Below, piece after piece: positions 1 to 10,560 of a stretch of DNA of 29,441 nt. The translations under genes were made by a program, and so were the position numbers. Within the stretch, counting starts at the first letter, position 1; every line of letters starts with the position of its first letter. The notes under the pieces are model-generated. The model made no database searches, had not been told where the DNA came from, and worked only from the letters and a program-made list of their open reading frames with translations. This DNA comes from Cyclostephanos tholiformis (lineage: Eukaryota > Bacillariophyta > Thalassiosirophyceae > Thalassiosirales > Thalassiosiraceae). The stretch covers positions 1-29,441 of the forward strand of contig JALLPB010000040.1 of NCBI GenBank assembly GCA_036939975.1, read 5' to 3'.

Positions 1-42
1 GCAGCCCACTCCACAGCACATGCCTTACCTCAATGACCATTG

Positions 43-660
43 TCAACTCTGACTGCATGTACCAATATGGTGCATGACAAACCATATTAAAATACACCAC
101 CTCAACCACCCACCATCGCTCCAGCCACAATCACACCTGACACCCCCTCTGTGACTGTTTGCAAAGCATTCGGCACTCATCCACTTGACGATGCATTGTC
201 CATCATTTTGACTGCCCCCACCCCCCCCTCCCATATCATAATAGACATTTTCACCTCCATTGCATTTAAAATGCATCGTACCAAGTCCTGTGCCCCCTTT
301 TAATTGTCAACCATCGCATGGAGCAGCTACCTCTTTGGGTGGAGCCGCTGTAGCAGCAGGGTTGATAGGCGGTGGAAGGAGTCCAGCAATGTAGGCTTTC
401 AGCCCCTTAATCAACCTGCTGGGGAGGGCACACTGAAGGAAGCACCACATTTGGAGATTGGTGATGTCCTCCTTGGTGAATTTTGCCAATCTCAAGGCAT
501 TAGGAATGGATGATTCAGGCATCAGAGGGAAGATGTTGATGAACTTTACCGAGTCAACTGTAAATTGCCTAGATGCCATGGCAAATAATATTCCACATTG
601 GATTGGAAAGGATATGTGATGTGGGGATGATAAAGTCAATTGGTCATTGCAATGCTGCAA
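43..660 (-). pseudogene. Decayed ORF of unknown function
   Basis: Two open stretches (660 to 307 and 276 to 43) lie in the same minus-strand frame and are joined through a stop at about 307. Read through, they give a product of about 200 residues. The first part has a Pro/Ala-rich end (LLPPPINPAATAAPP), and the second has a run of six glycines and several Cys/His residues. I do not recognise the family. The position beside other decayed mobile DNA suggests a retroelement gag-like or accessory ORF, but that is inference. A single stop joining two open stretches in one frame is the only evidence that this was once coding, so it could be chance. Confidence 0.25.
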
Positions 661-950
661 TTTGGCTTGATTTTTGAGGTGTGCGCTCTGGGGATGGCAC
701 GAGGTTGTAGTGATGAGCCAATATTTACATAGCAGTGTGACGTATCATTGAAACCAGGAGGACTTGGCAGAGGCGATGGAACCCTTAAATAGGGGTGCTA
801 AACTAGTAAGTTAAGGAGATAATACTTGATTTACATCATGCATTGCTTAAGTGAAATGTAGCGTGTAATGACCAAAGCTAAGAATACTTAAAAAATGTTA
901 CTTTTTAAGTGTTTTTGACCCACCTAGGCTTGCACCACACCACACCACAT
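661..950. other. Spacer with no recognisable feature
   Basis: AT-rich spacer between the decayed ORF and the satellite array. I see no ORF, RNA gene or clear repeat. A short CACCACA run sits near 933-948, just before the first satellite unit. Confidence 0.5.
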
Positions 951-2709
951 GTGTACAGGTGGGGGCCAAATTTTAGAACTTGGGGGTAAGGCAGTGCCCA
1001 AATAACATCATGGTGTCATGTCTGGAGGCTGTAAACCACCCCCACTCTGTATCTTACATCCTTTTTTTGAATGTATACAAAGTGTATGAGCATCTTCATA
1101 TGGATGGGCATATGGGTGCACCCTCACACTGATACTTTTGCAGCTGGAGCCAAATTTTGGACATTTGAGGGTAAGGCAGAGCCCAAATAACATCATGGTG
1201 TCATGTCTTGAGGCTGTAAGCCACCCCATTCTGTATCTTACATGCATAGAGAATGATATGAAGTGTTTGAGCCACTCCACTTCACATGATGTGGATGGGC
1301 ATTTGGGTGCACCTTTACACTGTTACACCTGTGCAGGGTGGGAGCCAAATTTGGAAATTTGAGGGTAAAGGAGAGCCCATCAGCAAGTAACATCATGGTG
1401 TCATTTCTGGAGGCTATAAACCAACCCATTCTGCTTCTTACATCTATAATGGATGATATGAAGTGTTTTAGTACCTTCTTATGATGTGGATGGGCATTTG
1501 GGTGCACCTTTACACTGTTATAACTGTGCAGGTCGGGGCCAAATTTTGGAAAATTGAAGGTGAGGTGGAGCCCAAATAACATTATGGTGTTATGTTTTGA
1601 GGCTATAAAATTACCCCAATCTGCTTTTTACCTCCATATTGGATGTATTGAATGTGTATGAGCACCTTCATATGTCGTGGAAGGGCATTTGGGTGCACCT
1701 TTACACTATACACCTGTGCAGGTGATTTTTGAACTCGGGGGGTAAGGTGAAGCCCAAGTAACATCATGGTGTCATGTCTGGAGGCTGCAAACCACCCCCA
1801 CTCTGTATCTTACCTCATCATTGGATATATACTAAGTCTATGAGCATCTTCCTATGATGTGGATGGGCATATGGGTGCACCCTCACACTGTTATCCCTGT
1901 GCAGCTGGAGCCAAATTTTGGAAATTTGGGGGTATGGCGGAGCCCAAGTAACATCATGGTGTCATGTCTTGAGGCTGTAAACAACCCCAATCTGATTTCT
2001 TATGTCCATATTGGATGTATATTAAGTGTTTGAGCACCTTCATATGCTGTGTATGTGCATATGGGTGTACTTTTACACAGTTACACATGTGTGCAGCGGT
2101 GGCCAAATTTTGGAAATTTGGTGTTAAGGCGGAGCCCAAGTAACATTATGGTGTCATGTCTGGAGGCTGTAAACCACCCCCATTCTGTATCTCACATCCA
2201 TGTTGAATGAGTATGAAGTGATTGAGCACCTTCATATGCTGTGGATGGGTGTATGGGTGTACCCTTACACAGTTATACCTGTGCATGTGGGGCCAAATTT
2301 TGGAAATTTGGGGGTATAAGGTGGAGCCAAAATAATATCATTATGTCATGTCCGGAGGCTGTAAACCACTCCACTATAAATCTCACATCTATATTGAATG
2401 TATACAAAGTGTTTGAGCACCTACATATGATGTGGATGGGCACATGGGTGCATCCTTACAAAGTTACACCTGTGCAAGAGGTGGGGGCCAAATTTGGAAA
2501 CTTGAGGGTGAGGATGAGGCCAAGTAACATCATGGTGTCATGTCTTGAGGCTGCAAACCACCCCACTCTGTATCTCACTTCTATATTGAATGTATATGAA
2601 GCATTGAGCACCTTCATATGCTGTGGATGGGCATGTGGGTGCACCCTTACACTATTACACCTGTGCAGGTGGGGGCTAAATATTGAAAAATTGGAGGTGA
2701 GTGTGAGGA
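951..2709. repeat. Satellite array, nine units of about 190 bp
   Basis: The landmark CATCATGGTGTCATG, exact or with a few changes, recurs at 1006, 1191, 1391, 1580, 1762, 1952, 2144, 2336 and 2528. This gives spacings of 182 to 200 bp (mostly 185 to 192). Other landmarks keep the same order in each unit: GGCCAAATTTTGGAAATTTG, GGAGGCTGTAAACCAC, GAGCACCTTCATATG, GATGGGCATATGGGTGCA and TTACACCTGTGCAGG. The array starts and ends at the same phase (GTGCAGGTGGGGGC), so it holds nine whole units plus a partial one. Units differ by scattered substitutions and small indels, including an insertion before 1391. ORFs within it on both strands only reflect the period and are not genes. Confidence 0.95.
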
Positions 2710-3299
2710 AATACACACAGAATCAATCAAATTGACCAACAAGATGGAACAAGGATGTAGTTGGTGCATGGAGATCGAGCTTACCAATTAATATAGAAAA
2801 CACAACTGATAATTAAAGTGATGATGGTAAGAGTAGAACAAGCAAATATGACTTTGACTCTGAAATGGAGGAATATGACAGCAAAGGAAGTGAGAGTAGC
2901 TCAAGCATTAAATAGTAGGTAAACATGCTTGAATAGGCTCCGGTAGTAAGAAAATGATTTTTATTGACAATTTTATCAAATTGGCATAAGAAGATTGTTA
3001 TACAGTGCCTATAAATGTACTCTGTTCAGTCTCTCAAAGTAGCAAACTGCCTAAAAACCAGCAAAAATACAAGAACTTTTCCAACCAAAATCCCCATTTT
3101 TGTGTTTGATGCACCCAATGGGTTGGTTTGGGTCATTTTTTTCAACAAACTTACAGGATATTGTATTCACACCTAGTAACAAAGTGGATAAGAACACCCA
3201 GAAGTGGTATCTGGACCATTTGAAAAAATCACATTTTGCGGGCAGGACCCCCTAATGATGTGACGATCATCTATTTTTTTGCACAGTTGACTACTCACC
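2710..3299. other. Spacer or unresolved 5' part of the retroelement remnant
   Basis: No clear gene. On the + strand, 2820-2915 reads as a short acidic, serine-rich peptide (DFDSEMEEYDSK and SESSSS) closed by two stops. Around 3060-3300 there are short open stretches that may be the eroded upstream part of the retroelement remnant that follows, but no domain can be recognised. Confidence 0.4.
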
Positions 3300-4893
3300 A
3301 TGGAAACAGCATGGGTTGGAATCAGAACAATAGCAATGATGCAATATGGTGAGAAAAACTGCTTTGACAGAATTTTCCAACAAATTTTGAACATATTTGC
3401 ACAAAAAGCAAAAATATCAAAGGGAATACATACAGCAAGAAGACTCGTAAAAGACAACATGAAAAGGGGAGTGAAAACAGGATTAGGAGTCACCAACAAA
3501 ACATACCAACACGTTGATACCATCAGGCTCAGATACCATACATCCTAATACAACTCAGATGGGACAAGACTGTAGCAAACAATATTCTGGTCAGCCTCAA
3601 CCACATCCAACTGACATCAGGATTTGTTACACCCAAACTCCAAAGTACAAACACGCTAATTAGATACATTGACAACAGTTTCCTCCTATCTTTATGTGAA
3701 TGCCTAGCAGAAATAAAAGGATCCCTATGGATTAAAAAACCTTGAACACAACCCATACAATGAGAAGGCGAAGCATCACTCATGGAGAGATTTGCCCAGA
3801 TCCCCAGTATCACCACTGGCACCCCAAGGAAGGCAAACACCACTGTCCGTATACACCTACGGGTCATCACAATCACAGACCTTGCAAACCCAGAGGGTCC
3901 CACAATCCCAGATGGGATGATGAATGGGGATTGACAGGCAGGAACTGACTAGCCCTGGCCACAAATCCCCTGCCTACCAAAACCATACTGGGCAATCTTC
4001 CGGAAATGCATGAAAGTTACATTTTGCACACTCACACCACAATGTCAGCCCTCCCATTCCAGTGTCAACCTCAACAGGAGCCTAGGCCCACGGCACAATA
4101 TCAAAAGGAACACATGGTACCCATTTTATAAAACTATGTCCAACCTATACCTTAGACAATGTGAAGGCACAGTAATAATGATGCTATCTCCATCCAAAAT
4201 GAAGGGATATTACCAGTGAGATTCCAACAGACAGCCATCCAATTGCACATCATCAAGTGGGAAGCAACGTCTGGACCATTGACTGACCCACAAACAGAAT
4301 GACACATATTGGGGAGTGATGGATCACTCCACTTCCATGAATAGGTAGCAGCGGCGGCATGAATCATATCATCAGGCCCCAAAGCCTTCCTATCGGCAAC
4401 ATTTATTAAGGAGAACATCAACGCACAAACATCACACAGGATCAAACTCGAAGGAATATTCTGTGCATTACACCACCTTGATTATTTGAACATGACCCCC
4501 AAAATGGTCAACCAATGGTGTGATACATGTAAGCAGTCAAAGACACAACACACAACCGACCCCATACAAGATCCCAGTGGGATGCTGAAAGGAGAGGCAG
4601 ACATCATACTTGCAATTCACCACCTAAAAAACAGCCACCCATACCAAACAAGAATATGACATGTATATGGGCATCAGGACCACAAAGAAAAGCAAAAACG
4701 ACAATGAACAACAAAAACCTCAAAGTACCCAAACAAAACAAGCCAAGGTACTAATCAACATAGCATGCAATGCAATTGCAACAACAACATCGCAACATGG
4801 ACTCACCAATAAAGGAGTCCACCCACCACTCCCACCAATACTCTCACTACCACATGAAAGATCCAAGGCATGGCTGGAGGGACAAAAAAGAAA
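3300..4893 (+). pseudogene. Decayed retroelement polyprotein with RNase H domain
   Basis: An eroded retroelement polyprotein on the + strand. From 3545 one frame runs through a few internal stops to about 4217 and contains YLRQCEGTV. The frame then shifts. At 4303-4338 the sequence reads HILGSDGSLHFH, which fits the first strand of an RNase H domain with its first catalytic Asp. RIKLEGI near 4440 occupies the position of the family's catalytic Glu, here Lys. QWCDT near 4515 fits the third acidic motif, and HVYGHQD at 4660-4680 fits the conserved histidine region. After another frameshift, INIACNAIA has Asn where the last catalytic Asp is expected. The coding part ends near 4893. RNase H at this position fits a reverse-transcriptase retroelement, and I associate this protein family with diatoms. 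No RT core is visible. It is certainly non-functional. The 5' limit is uncertain. Confidence 0.7.
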
Positions 4894-4919
4894 CTTATTT
4901 TTGCAGGAAAATAGTTCCC

Positions 4920-5030
4920 GTGAAAAGGAATTCCTTTGTTGTTGTTTTTTTTGCTTTGCAGGAATCCTGCAGGAATCCTGGAATGAGGATTAAAAAAAAG
5001 GAACAAAAAAAGGAATGCACAACATAGCTC
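4920..5030. repeat. Short palindromes and homopolymer tracts
   Basis: Low-complexity stretch at the end of the retroelement remnant. It has a perfect palindrome AAAGGAATTCCTTT (about 4925-4938), a T-tract, a direct repeat of GGAATCCTG around 4960-4980 and two A-rich runs. It is probably the junction between the retroelement remnant and the next element. No function can be assigned. Confidence 0.5.
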
Positions 5031-5204
5031 TCCTGGGTTGGTCTAGTGTAGATCTGCCGCAGCTAAATTCGAATACACAGCATATGCAAAACTAGCTGCT
5101 GGTAAGATATCAAACATGGGTATTTTTGAATTTTATGTGAATATTTGAATGTAATTGGTCATTTTGTGGCCTAATAATGAATATAGGCCCCTTGAGCCAG
5201 TGGT

Positions 5205-5402
5205 CCCATAAATCTGATGTACATTGCTGAGATATAATGCCATATTTGATATTACGGGCAGTTTAAGTTTTCAACTATGGCAATATGTCAGCAATGTATG
5301 GCAAAATTATTGCCACATTCAATATTATGGTTGATTTATCTCTTTGAATATAGCAATATATCAGTACATATGGCAAGTTTATTTCCATCTTTGATATCAT
5401 GG
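5205..5402. repeat. Degenerate tandem repeat of about 73 bp
   Basis: 5276-5330 and 5349-5402 are related: both contain GCAATAT, a CAG, TATGGCAA, a run resembling TTTATTTCCA, and an ending close to AATATTATGG. The period is 73 bp. A partial, more diverged copy (GCCATATTTGATATTACGGG) precedes them. The repeat lies inside the MITE-like element and carries the recurring TTTGATATTA-type motif. Confidence 0.55.
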
Positions 5403-5411
5403 GCTGTGTGC

Positions 5412-5456
5412 CATCTAATATCAAATGTAGAGAGACCATGACTTTGATATTAGATG
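5412..5456. repeat. Perfect 14-bp inverted repeat (hairpin)
   Basis: CATCTAATATCAAA at 5412-5425 is the exact reverse complement of TTTGATATTAGATG at 5443-5456, with a 17-nt spacer. No T-run follows and no gene ends here, so it is better read as part of the MITE-like element than as a terminator. Confidence 0.7.
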
Positions 5457-5468
5457 CCATAAATTCAA

Positions 5469-5483
5469 ATTTATGAGCTAGTT
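5469..5483. repeat. Target-site duplication, left copy
   Basis: ATTTATGAGCTAGTT is identical to 7143-7157. The two 15-bp copies bracket the truncated non-LTR retrotransposon. This length is typical of target-primed reverse transcription. Confidence 0.65.
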
Positions 5484-7142
5484 TAATTAAATAAATCTTA
5501 TAAATTTACACTCTAACCTAAACCATAGAATGTAGACGTGATAGTCTTTTGGAATGCCCTATGTTGGCCATACAGCATGGCTGCCCCATTGGCGGCAGAT
5601 GGTTGTCTCTTCGGATTTGTCCGGAAGCAAGTTGAAATGCAACTTAATACATATGCAAGTTGATGTGTGTTTCCATGCATATGTCAATCCAGCTTTCACC
5701 TCTTATTTGAGGGATTTAGGTTGTGAGTTGAGGAGTGGTGGGGTCTCTTATGTGGCTGAGGGCCAAGTCTGAGTTTGTGATTCATCAAGGCCAGATCTCT
5801 GCTGAAGTTGTAGACTGCATGCATGTTGCATGCTCTTGCTGTCTCCTCCAATGTGATGCACCCTTTGATTTGTGCTCAGAGCAGCACCCTGCTCTCCTGG
5901 TGGCCTTCATCGCTAGGACCCAGTAGGATTGCTTCTCAAATGAGGTGCTGTTGAGAGATGTGAGGTCTATTTCTAGTAGGTACTGGCTCTCTATTGGGAT
6001 GTCATCTGGGTTTGTGCCTAGGAGACGATGTACTTCCTTAAGGATTTCCTTTCGACATTGTAGTCAAAGATACCCCCTCATTCTGTCATGCAAGGTAAAA
6101 TTGCAATAGAGCCACTGCAAGTGGGATGTCTGCAGTAGCTTCCCTATGAAGTGCTTCATCCAATCAGCCCCTGTCATGCTGCAGTCTGACAACTTGCAGT
6201 GAATGTCCTTAATTTCAGCTATTTTTACAGAGACTTTGCCATGTAGGAGCTCCACTCATCCAATCTTGTCCTGGCTAGCCGCCGCCTCCCTGAGTTGGTT
6301 GGATCCTTCATCCTTGACCAGGTGGGAAAGAGTTCTGGTTCCGCGGAATATTAAGTATTTCTCCAGCCAGTATGCTAGTTCTGCATCGAGGCTATTATTC
6401 CAGTGCATCCAATTCACAAGGCCTGTGATGCTTTCTTTGAACAGTAGGGTCCTACCCAGGTCCGGACATCTGTTAAGGTGGTGGCTCTTTTCCTGTTCTT
6501 GCTTGCAGTTGGGGCATTTTGGAGTCCAGGATGTCTTGGATGCGGGCCAATCTTGATCTTGTGGCGCACACCCTTATGCTTTGCCTTGCATGCCAGATCT
6601 GAAACATGTCCAGTTTGTTCTGCAGCTGATCGAATCAGTGTTCTGACCATCTGAGACCCCCGGTGTTAGTCAGACCATTCTTTGTCCTTGCCTTGGTATA
6701 AAATCTCCTCGCCTCCTTGTAGCCTAGGGCTTGGCCCACATTGGTGGTTGACTTCTCCCCATTTATTACAATTGCTGCCTTTTCCAATGGAAGCAGTTGT
6801 GATTCTCTGCCTTCTTGTGTGACATCTGAGAGATACCAGAGGACTGCCCCTTTGGCAAGCTCGTCACAGATGACATTCAGTTGCTCTGCCAGAGTCAGCA
6901 TTGACCATGGTTTGATTTCATTCTGGTGAGCTCTGATGTGTTTGTACTTAAGTGCCATAGTGACCTTGCACTTACATGTGCGTATTGCCCTAGGTCTGAG
7001 TGCTTTATATTTCCGTGTCTTGCTAGCCTGTTTTAGTGCTGAGATGTTGTTGCAGCATATTTTCCCTGAGATTGTTTGGACATTGTAAAAGGAAGCCAGC
7101 GCTAGAATTAGAGTGTGTAGGGCAACCAACCTCAGCAATTTT
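5484..7142 (-). mobile_element. 5'-truncated non-LTR (LINE-type) retrotransposon
   Basis: Read on the minus strand, the insertion starts inside an RNase H domain: ICCNNISALKQ fits the acidic motif and HIRAHQNEIKPW fits the conserved His region, followed by LAEQLNVICDELAKG (open frame 7138-6635). After frameshifts comes a cysteine/histidine motif, C-x2-C-x8-H-x3-C, encoded at 6516-6466. It resembles the zinc motif often found at the C-end of LINE polyproteins. Further open stretches (6255-6064, LLQTSHLQWLYCNFTLHD) continue the protein, and weaker coding similarity extends toward about 5530. The minus-strand 3' end is AT-rich rather than a clean poly(A). RT and endonuclease are absent, lost by the 5' truncation. 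Exact flanking 15-bp repeats support retroposition. Confidence 0.7.
5900..7138 (-). pseudogene. Retrotransposon polyprotein fragment, RNase H plus CCHC
   Basis: This is the coding part of the truncated element. The longest open stretch encodes 167 residues (7138-6635), the RNase H C-terminal half plus a downstream helical region rich in Glu and Lys. The frame is then broken at least once before the CCHC segment (near 6650) and again before the stretch at 6255-6064. In the acidic motif the expected Asp is Asn (CCNN). Its protein type is related to that of the + strand remnant at 3300-4893, so the two probably come from related element families. It is not functional: no start, no RT, several breaks. 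Confidence 0.65.
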
Positions 7143-7157
7143 ATTTATGAGCTAGTT
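7143..7157. repeat. Target-site duplication, right copy
   Basis: Identical to 5469-5483. It lies five bases upstream, in element sense, of the first codon that can be aligned to the RNase H domain, which fits 5' truncation at this junction. Confidence 0.65.
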
Positions 7158-7258
7158 CAACAATGTAATATCAAATTTGTGCTTCAAAATGCTTCACAAA
7201 ATGACCAAATATCCCATACATTCGAATTTGCCTAGTGCAGATATCCTATAAATCCAAA

Positions 7259-8375
7259 TATACAGAGGCAGTAGTCTGTCCATAGTTTTATTTTATGGAA
7301 CTTTGATATTAGAGTGGGCTTAAAATCAAAGTTCAATAAATTAAGAGGAGGGGGGGGGCATGGGGGAAAATTTAAGTCCACAAAACCCAAATTTTGGTGG
7401 AAACCCCGCTGACCCCCTAAGCAACCCCCCAGATTCCGCCCATATTTTGTGTTTAAGCTCACTTTATTAGCTGGTATAGTTAACAGCTATCTCTGTTTTG
7501 GCGGGAGAAAAACTGTACTTTTTGGTAGATACATACAAGATTCCTATGTAGGAATAGTACAATAAGTTCTACCTAAAAAAACTCAATGCGCCAAAATTTA
7601 CCATACAATACAACTCACAAATGGAGAATTTTTAACTAGTGCAAAAAATGTGTGGCAAAATGCTCCTCTTATGTCATCAATGTGAAGAGCTTTGCAAAAA
7701 TAGAAAAATACTGCACAAAAACTGATGTTCTTGTGCATTCAACGTGATCTGCAAGTGGACAAAATTTGGTAAGAAACTACAGTACTAGGTAGCCACTGTA
7801 GAAAGATGCACATGAGCATCCATAGCTATTGAGCTGTTAACAAGGGGTAGACTAAATCATCTAGTTCTGAGGTCATATATTATGCAATTTGTATCTTTTT
7901 CATACATGTTTCTTGCTACGTGCTCCTACATACCTATGGACAAGGGGGAGTGCTATTTTACAATTTTTTTTTACTATAAGTTTTTTTACATGATTCTCTA
8001 GGGTCAAATTGTATGAACTAAAAAAGGGAGTGTCGGTCATTCTCCCCTCTACTTTAAGTCTGTAAGGTAGTCACTGAGTTGCATCATATATCCATGTCTT
8101 CCGGCATTTTGTGATGTTTTTTTCTCTCATGAACTGTTCTGTGACTTCTGTGATATCTTCCTTTCAACATATGGTAGCCACATGGTACAATTTATTGAAT
8201 GCACCCTTATTTGTATCCCCATTACCCCCTCATAATCTTCCATGTTGCTCTTAAGCCACATGAATTTGTCCTTTTTCTGACTCCTCTCCTCTCATTTTGG
8301 ATGGCGGCACTGTTCAAAATTATACAATTTATACTTTATCTCATTGTATACCCCTAAATTGTATAACACCAAATC
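7259..8375. other. AT-rich spacer with no gene
   Basis: No ORF, RNA gene or element recognised. There is a run of nine to ten Gs near 7348-7358 and T-rich tracts near 7967-7990. One TTTGATATTA motif at 7303-7312 resembles those inside the MITE-like element. Short open stretches on either strand look random. Confidence 0.5.
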
Positions 8376-8830
8376 ATGGATTACACACAAGTGATGCATG
8401 ACATACAAAAGTTGACAAAAGAACTGAATGTCTGGACATTGAAGTTGCATATTCCCATTTATGGTTCTACTGACAAACGTCTTGATATTAGCTCTGCCAC
8501 CATGGGTGACAATTCCTTTGCACCCATCGGTGCCAAGAATCAACCATTGACCTACCCTCCAGGTCTAGACAAAATTGATTTGGTCTATATTTTTTATCCT
8601 ATGTTTTCAGGTAGAGAGTCATGACCCAATTTATTCAACATGTTGAAACAGTCTATTGATGGATTTCAGCAAGTGAATGGTCAAACCTCAATGTGTAAAA
8701 TGAAGTATACCATATCATATGATCATTCTTGATATTATGATAGTCTGGGTGCAGTTACATTCAAGTCTGAAAAAGTAGGCCCCAACAATGTTTGTATAGA
8801 GCACTTGAAGCATGTGAAGAGACCAAGCAA
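8376..8830 (+). pseudogene. Broken ORF of unknown family
   Basis: An 82-codon open frame (8376-8624) continues in the same frame to about 8830 through only two stops, giving about 150 residues (…QSIDGFQQVNGQT…, …GAVTFKSEKVGPNNVCIEH…). The composition is protein-like (balanced, few homopolymers), but no domain is recognised. It may be the relic of a transposon gene or of a host gene, and a spliced origin cannot be excluded. Weaker coding-like text continues around 9120-9500. Confidence 0.3.
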
Positions 8831-9521
8831 CAATCTAAAAGGTTTGTATTAACTTTAAAATTATTATGATTGCTGTTTTACAAAACTATATTTCTCAGAA
8901 TTTATCGTGATACTACAAACAAAAGGGGTCAAAGGGATGGCCACGGCCACTAAAATGCAACAAAAACTTTGTTGGAAGAAAGGAGTAGCTGAGGTGCAAT
9001 GAAGGAAGAAGGATGATGTATGAAGGAGAGTTTCTACCAAGGCTGCTACCTGTGACACCACTAATGTTTGTTTTGTATAGAATTTGTACCCTACAAATCA
9101 TTTTTATGCAAATTATTTACCTTTGGATCATGTATTTTCCGCGGAGGTAAATATTCTACTATATGATCATAATATGCCCCCCAGTGTGATAGCTGATTTA
9201 TTGATGCATGGATAAAACTGGTGCTGGTAGTGGTACCTTTTTATCAAAGACCATGTTCAACATCAACAAAAAATGTAGAGATCTGATTGATATAGCACAA
9301 GGGATAAACACATCTTGGACTGGCACAGAGATGATTATAAACAAATGATCTGATTTAATATAAAATTAGTCAGTTTCATCTTATCTTCTATTAGTCATGA
9401 GATCAATTATTATTATGTCCTTCACAAAACAGATCAGGGTTTATTTGCTTACCTGAAGGGTCATCCAGGACAAAAAACCCGCTTCTAATCAATTACCATA
9501 TTCTCTGGACGTGGAGAACAG
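8831..9521. other. Spacer preceding the LTR retrotransposon
   Basis: AT-rich and without an open frame of useful length. Short readable pieces on the + strand (for example SISHEINYYYVLHKTDQG near 9391-9444) may belong to the same relic as 8376-8830, but stops are frequent. Confidence 0.4.
9517..9521. repeat. Probable target-site duplication of the LTR element, left
   Basis: AACAG abuts the left LTR. GACAG (14316-14320) abuts the right LTR. Four of five bases match, consistent with the 5-bp duplication of copia-type integrases followed by one mutation. Confidence 0.55.
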
Positions 9522-9801
9522 TGCTGAACCAATGCTAACATTGTAGTTGATGTAAAGGTTATTTATCAATTATTAGTTTAATGGGTAAATACATTTGTTT
9601 CCCTTTCAGACATGTGTGATGTTTCATTGCTGTATTTAGGAGATGGAGTCCATTGCCAAAATAAGTAAATGGGCTTCCTTTCTTGTTTCACTTTCTTCAC
9701 AATGTCATAGGATATTATGTGCCTAATAGTAACTTGAGGATAATGTGGCGGAGTGGCGGAAACTGTTTTCCCATAATTCTGCTTTGTTTGTAGGTCTAAC
9801 A
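9522..9801 (-). repeat. 3' LTR of the copia-like element
   Basis: 280 bp, bounded by TG and CA and directly repeated at 14035-14315. Shared stretches include GTTGATGTAAAGGTTATTTA, GGGTAAATACATTTGTTTCC and TGCCTAATAGTAACTTGAGG. By eye the copies agree at about nine in ten aligned positions, with a few small indels. As the element is on the minus strand, this copy is its 3' LTR. No purine-rich tract is visible beside it. Confidence 0.9.
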
Positions 9802-10075
9802 AGCCGTTGCCATAGTTACTAGGCGCTTGCTGCTGCAATCTTGTTGAACTTTAGAGTAAGTAGTTGATTCTTGACAAAGGAGTTCTTTGATATTCGTTCT
9901 TTGGTCATTTTGGGCTTGAAGAGTTTTATGTATTCTGGATCTTTCACTGATGTCAGAATTGTTGGATGTACGTGAGTATGATGACCTAGATTTTGTGTGC
10001 CTGGTCTCCAGTGACACCAGAATTGGCCTTGGGTGTTATGACAATGTAGCCAATGGAATCACATGTCCATAGCTT

Positions 10076-10560
10076 TCAGGACTTTTGGCATAATTTTGTT
10101 TGTGAGAAGTGCTTGTGCTGTTGTGTTGTCCATTTGCATTGGAGTGAGCAGTTGTGGGTGGACAAGTTCTTTGAGTGTTTGTCATTTATAAATAGTGCTC
10201 CCAACTCTGTCTCAGCTGTGGATGATATTACCGCTCGAATGAGTTGTGAGATGTTGAGTACTGCACCATTGTTTTGGGGTATTCTTTCCTTGCCAGTCAT
10301 GAACATGTGTATGCCGGCATGGCTGCATACTTTAGGCTCCAAGAGGTAGAAGGCAATGATGTGAATAGCCAGTACCATGTTGCTGGTGCAAACGGTTAGT
10401 ACTGCTTCTTCTTGTGTCACCATATAATCCAGGAATTGCTTGGCTAACTTCATTGTATTCTCTGTCGGGTTCACTTGCTGTGAGGCAAGTGCACTGAGAG
10501 GGGCGAGTGGGCCTTCATCAACACTGCGTGCAAAAAATAGGAAAACTCCTTAGACCTCCT
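10076..10560 (-). pseudogene. RT C-terminus plus RNase H of the copia element
   Basis: In the minus-strand frame, linker text ending SIMQE (about 10555-10569) is followed after a stop by VFLFFARSVD and ALASQQVNPTENTMK, which fits the end of a copia RT palm/thumb. Next comes the RNase H domain: NMVLAIHIIAFYLLEPK occupies the place of the first catalytic strand but lacks its Asp, and SSTAETELGALFIN keeps the Glu-containing helix. The open frame ends at 10076, before the last RNase H motif. Only weak coding text remains to the LTR. Confidence 0.75.

Larger units (their letters stand above)
5038..7258. mobile_element. MITE-like element split by a nested insertion
   Basis: The left end (5049-5076, GTAGATCTGC...AAATTCGAATA) matches the reverse complement of 7219-7246 at about 20 of 28 positions, including an uninterrupted AAATTCGAAT. 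The weaker similarity continues outward to about 5038 and 7258. Further in, TTGGTCATTTTGTG at 5155-5168 is repeated in inverted orientation at 7195-7208. Without the nested retrotransposon at 5484-7142, the element would be about 550 bp, AT-rich and non-coding, which fits a MITE-type non-autonomous DNA transposon. The inverted repeats are imperfect and no flanking target duplication was identified, so the family and exact ends are uncertain. Confidence 0.5.

Noticed and set aside
1008..2735. Several ORFs of 60 to 164 codons in the satellite
   Set aside because: They follow the repeat period on both strands and show no domain.
5039..5076. tRNA-like A-box (TGGTCTAGTG) and partial B-box (TTCGAAT), suggesting a SINE or tRNA
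   Set aside because: The spacing is too short, no acceptor or anticodon stems form, and the same bases are explained by the terminal inverted repeat of the MITE-like element.
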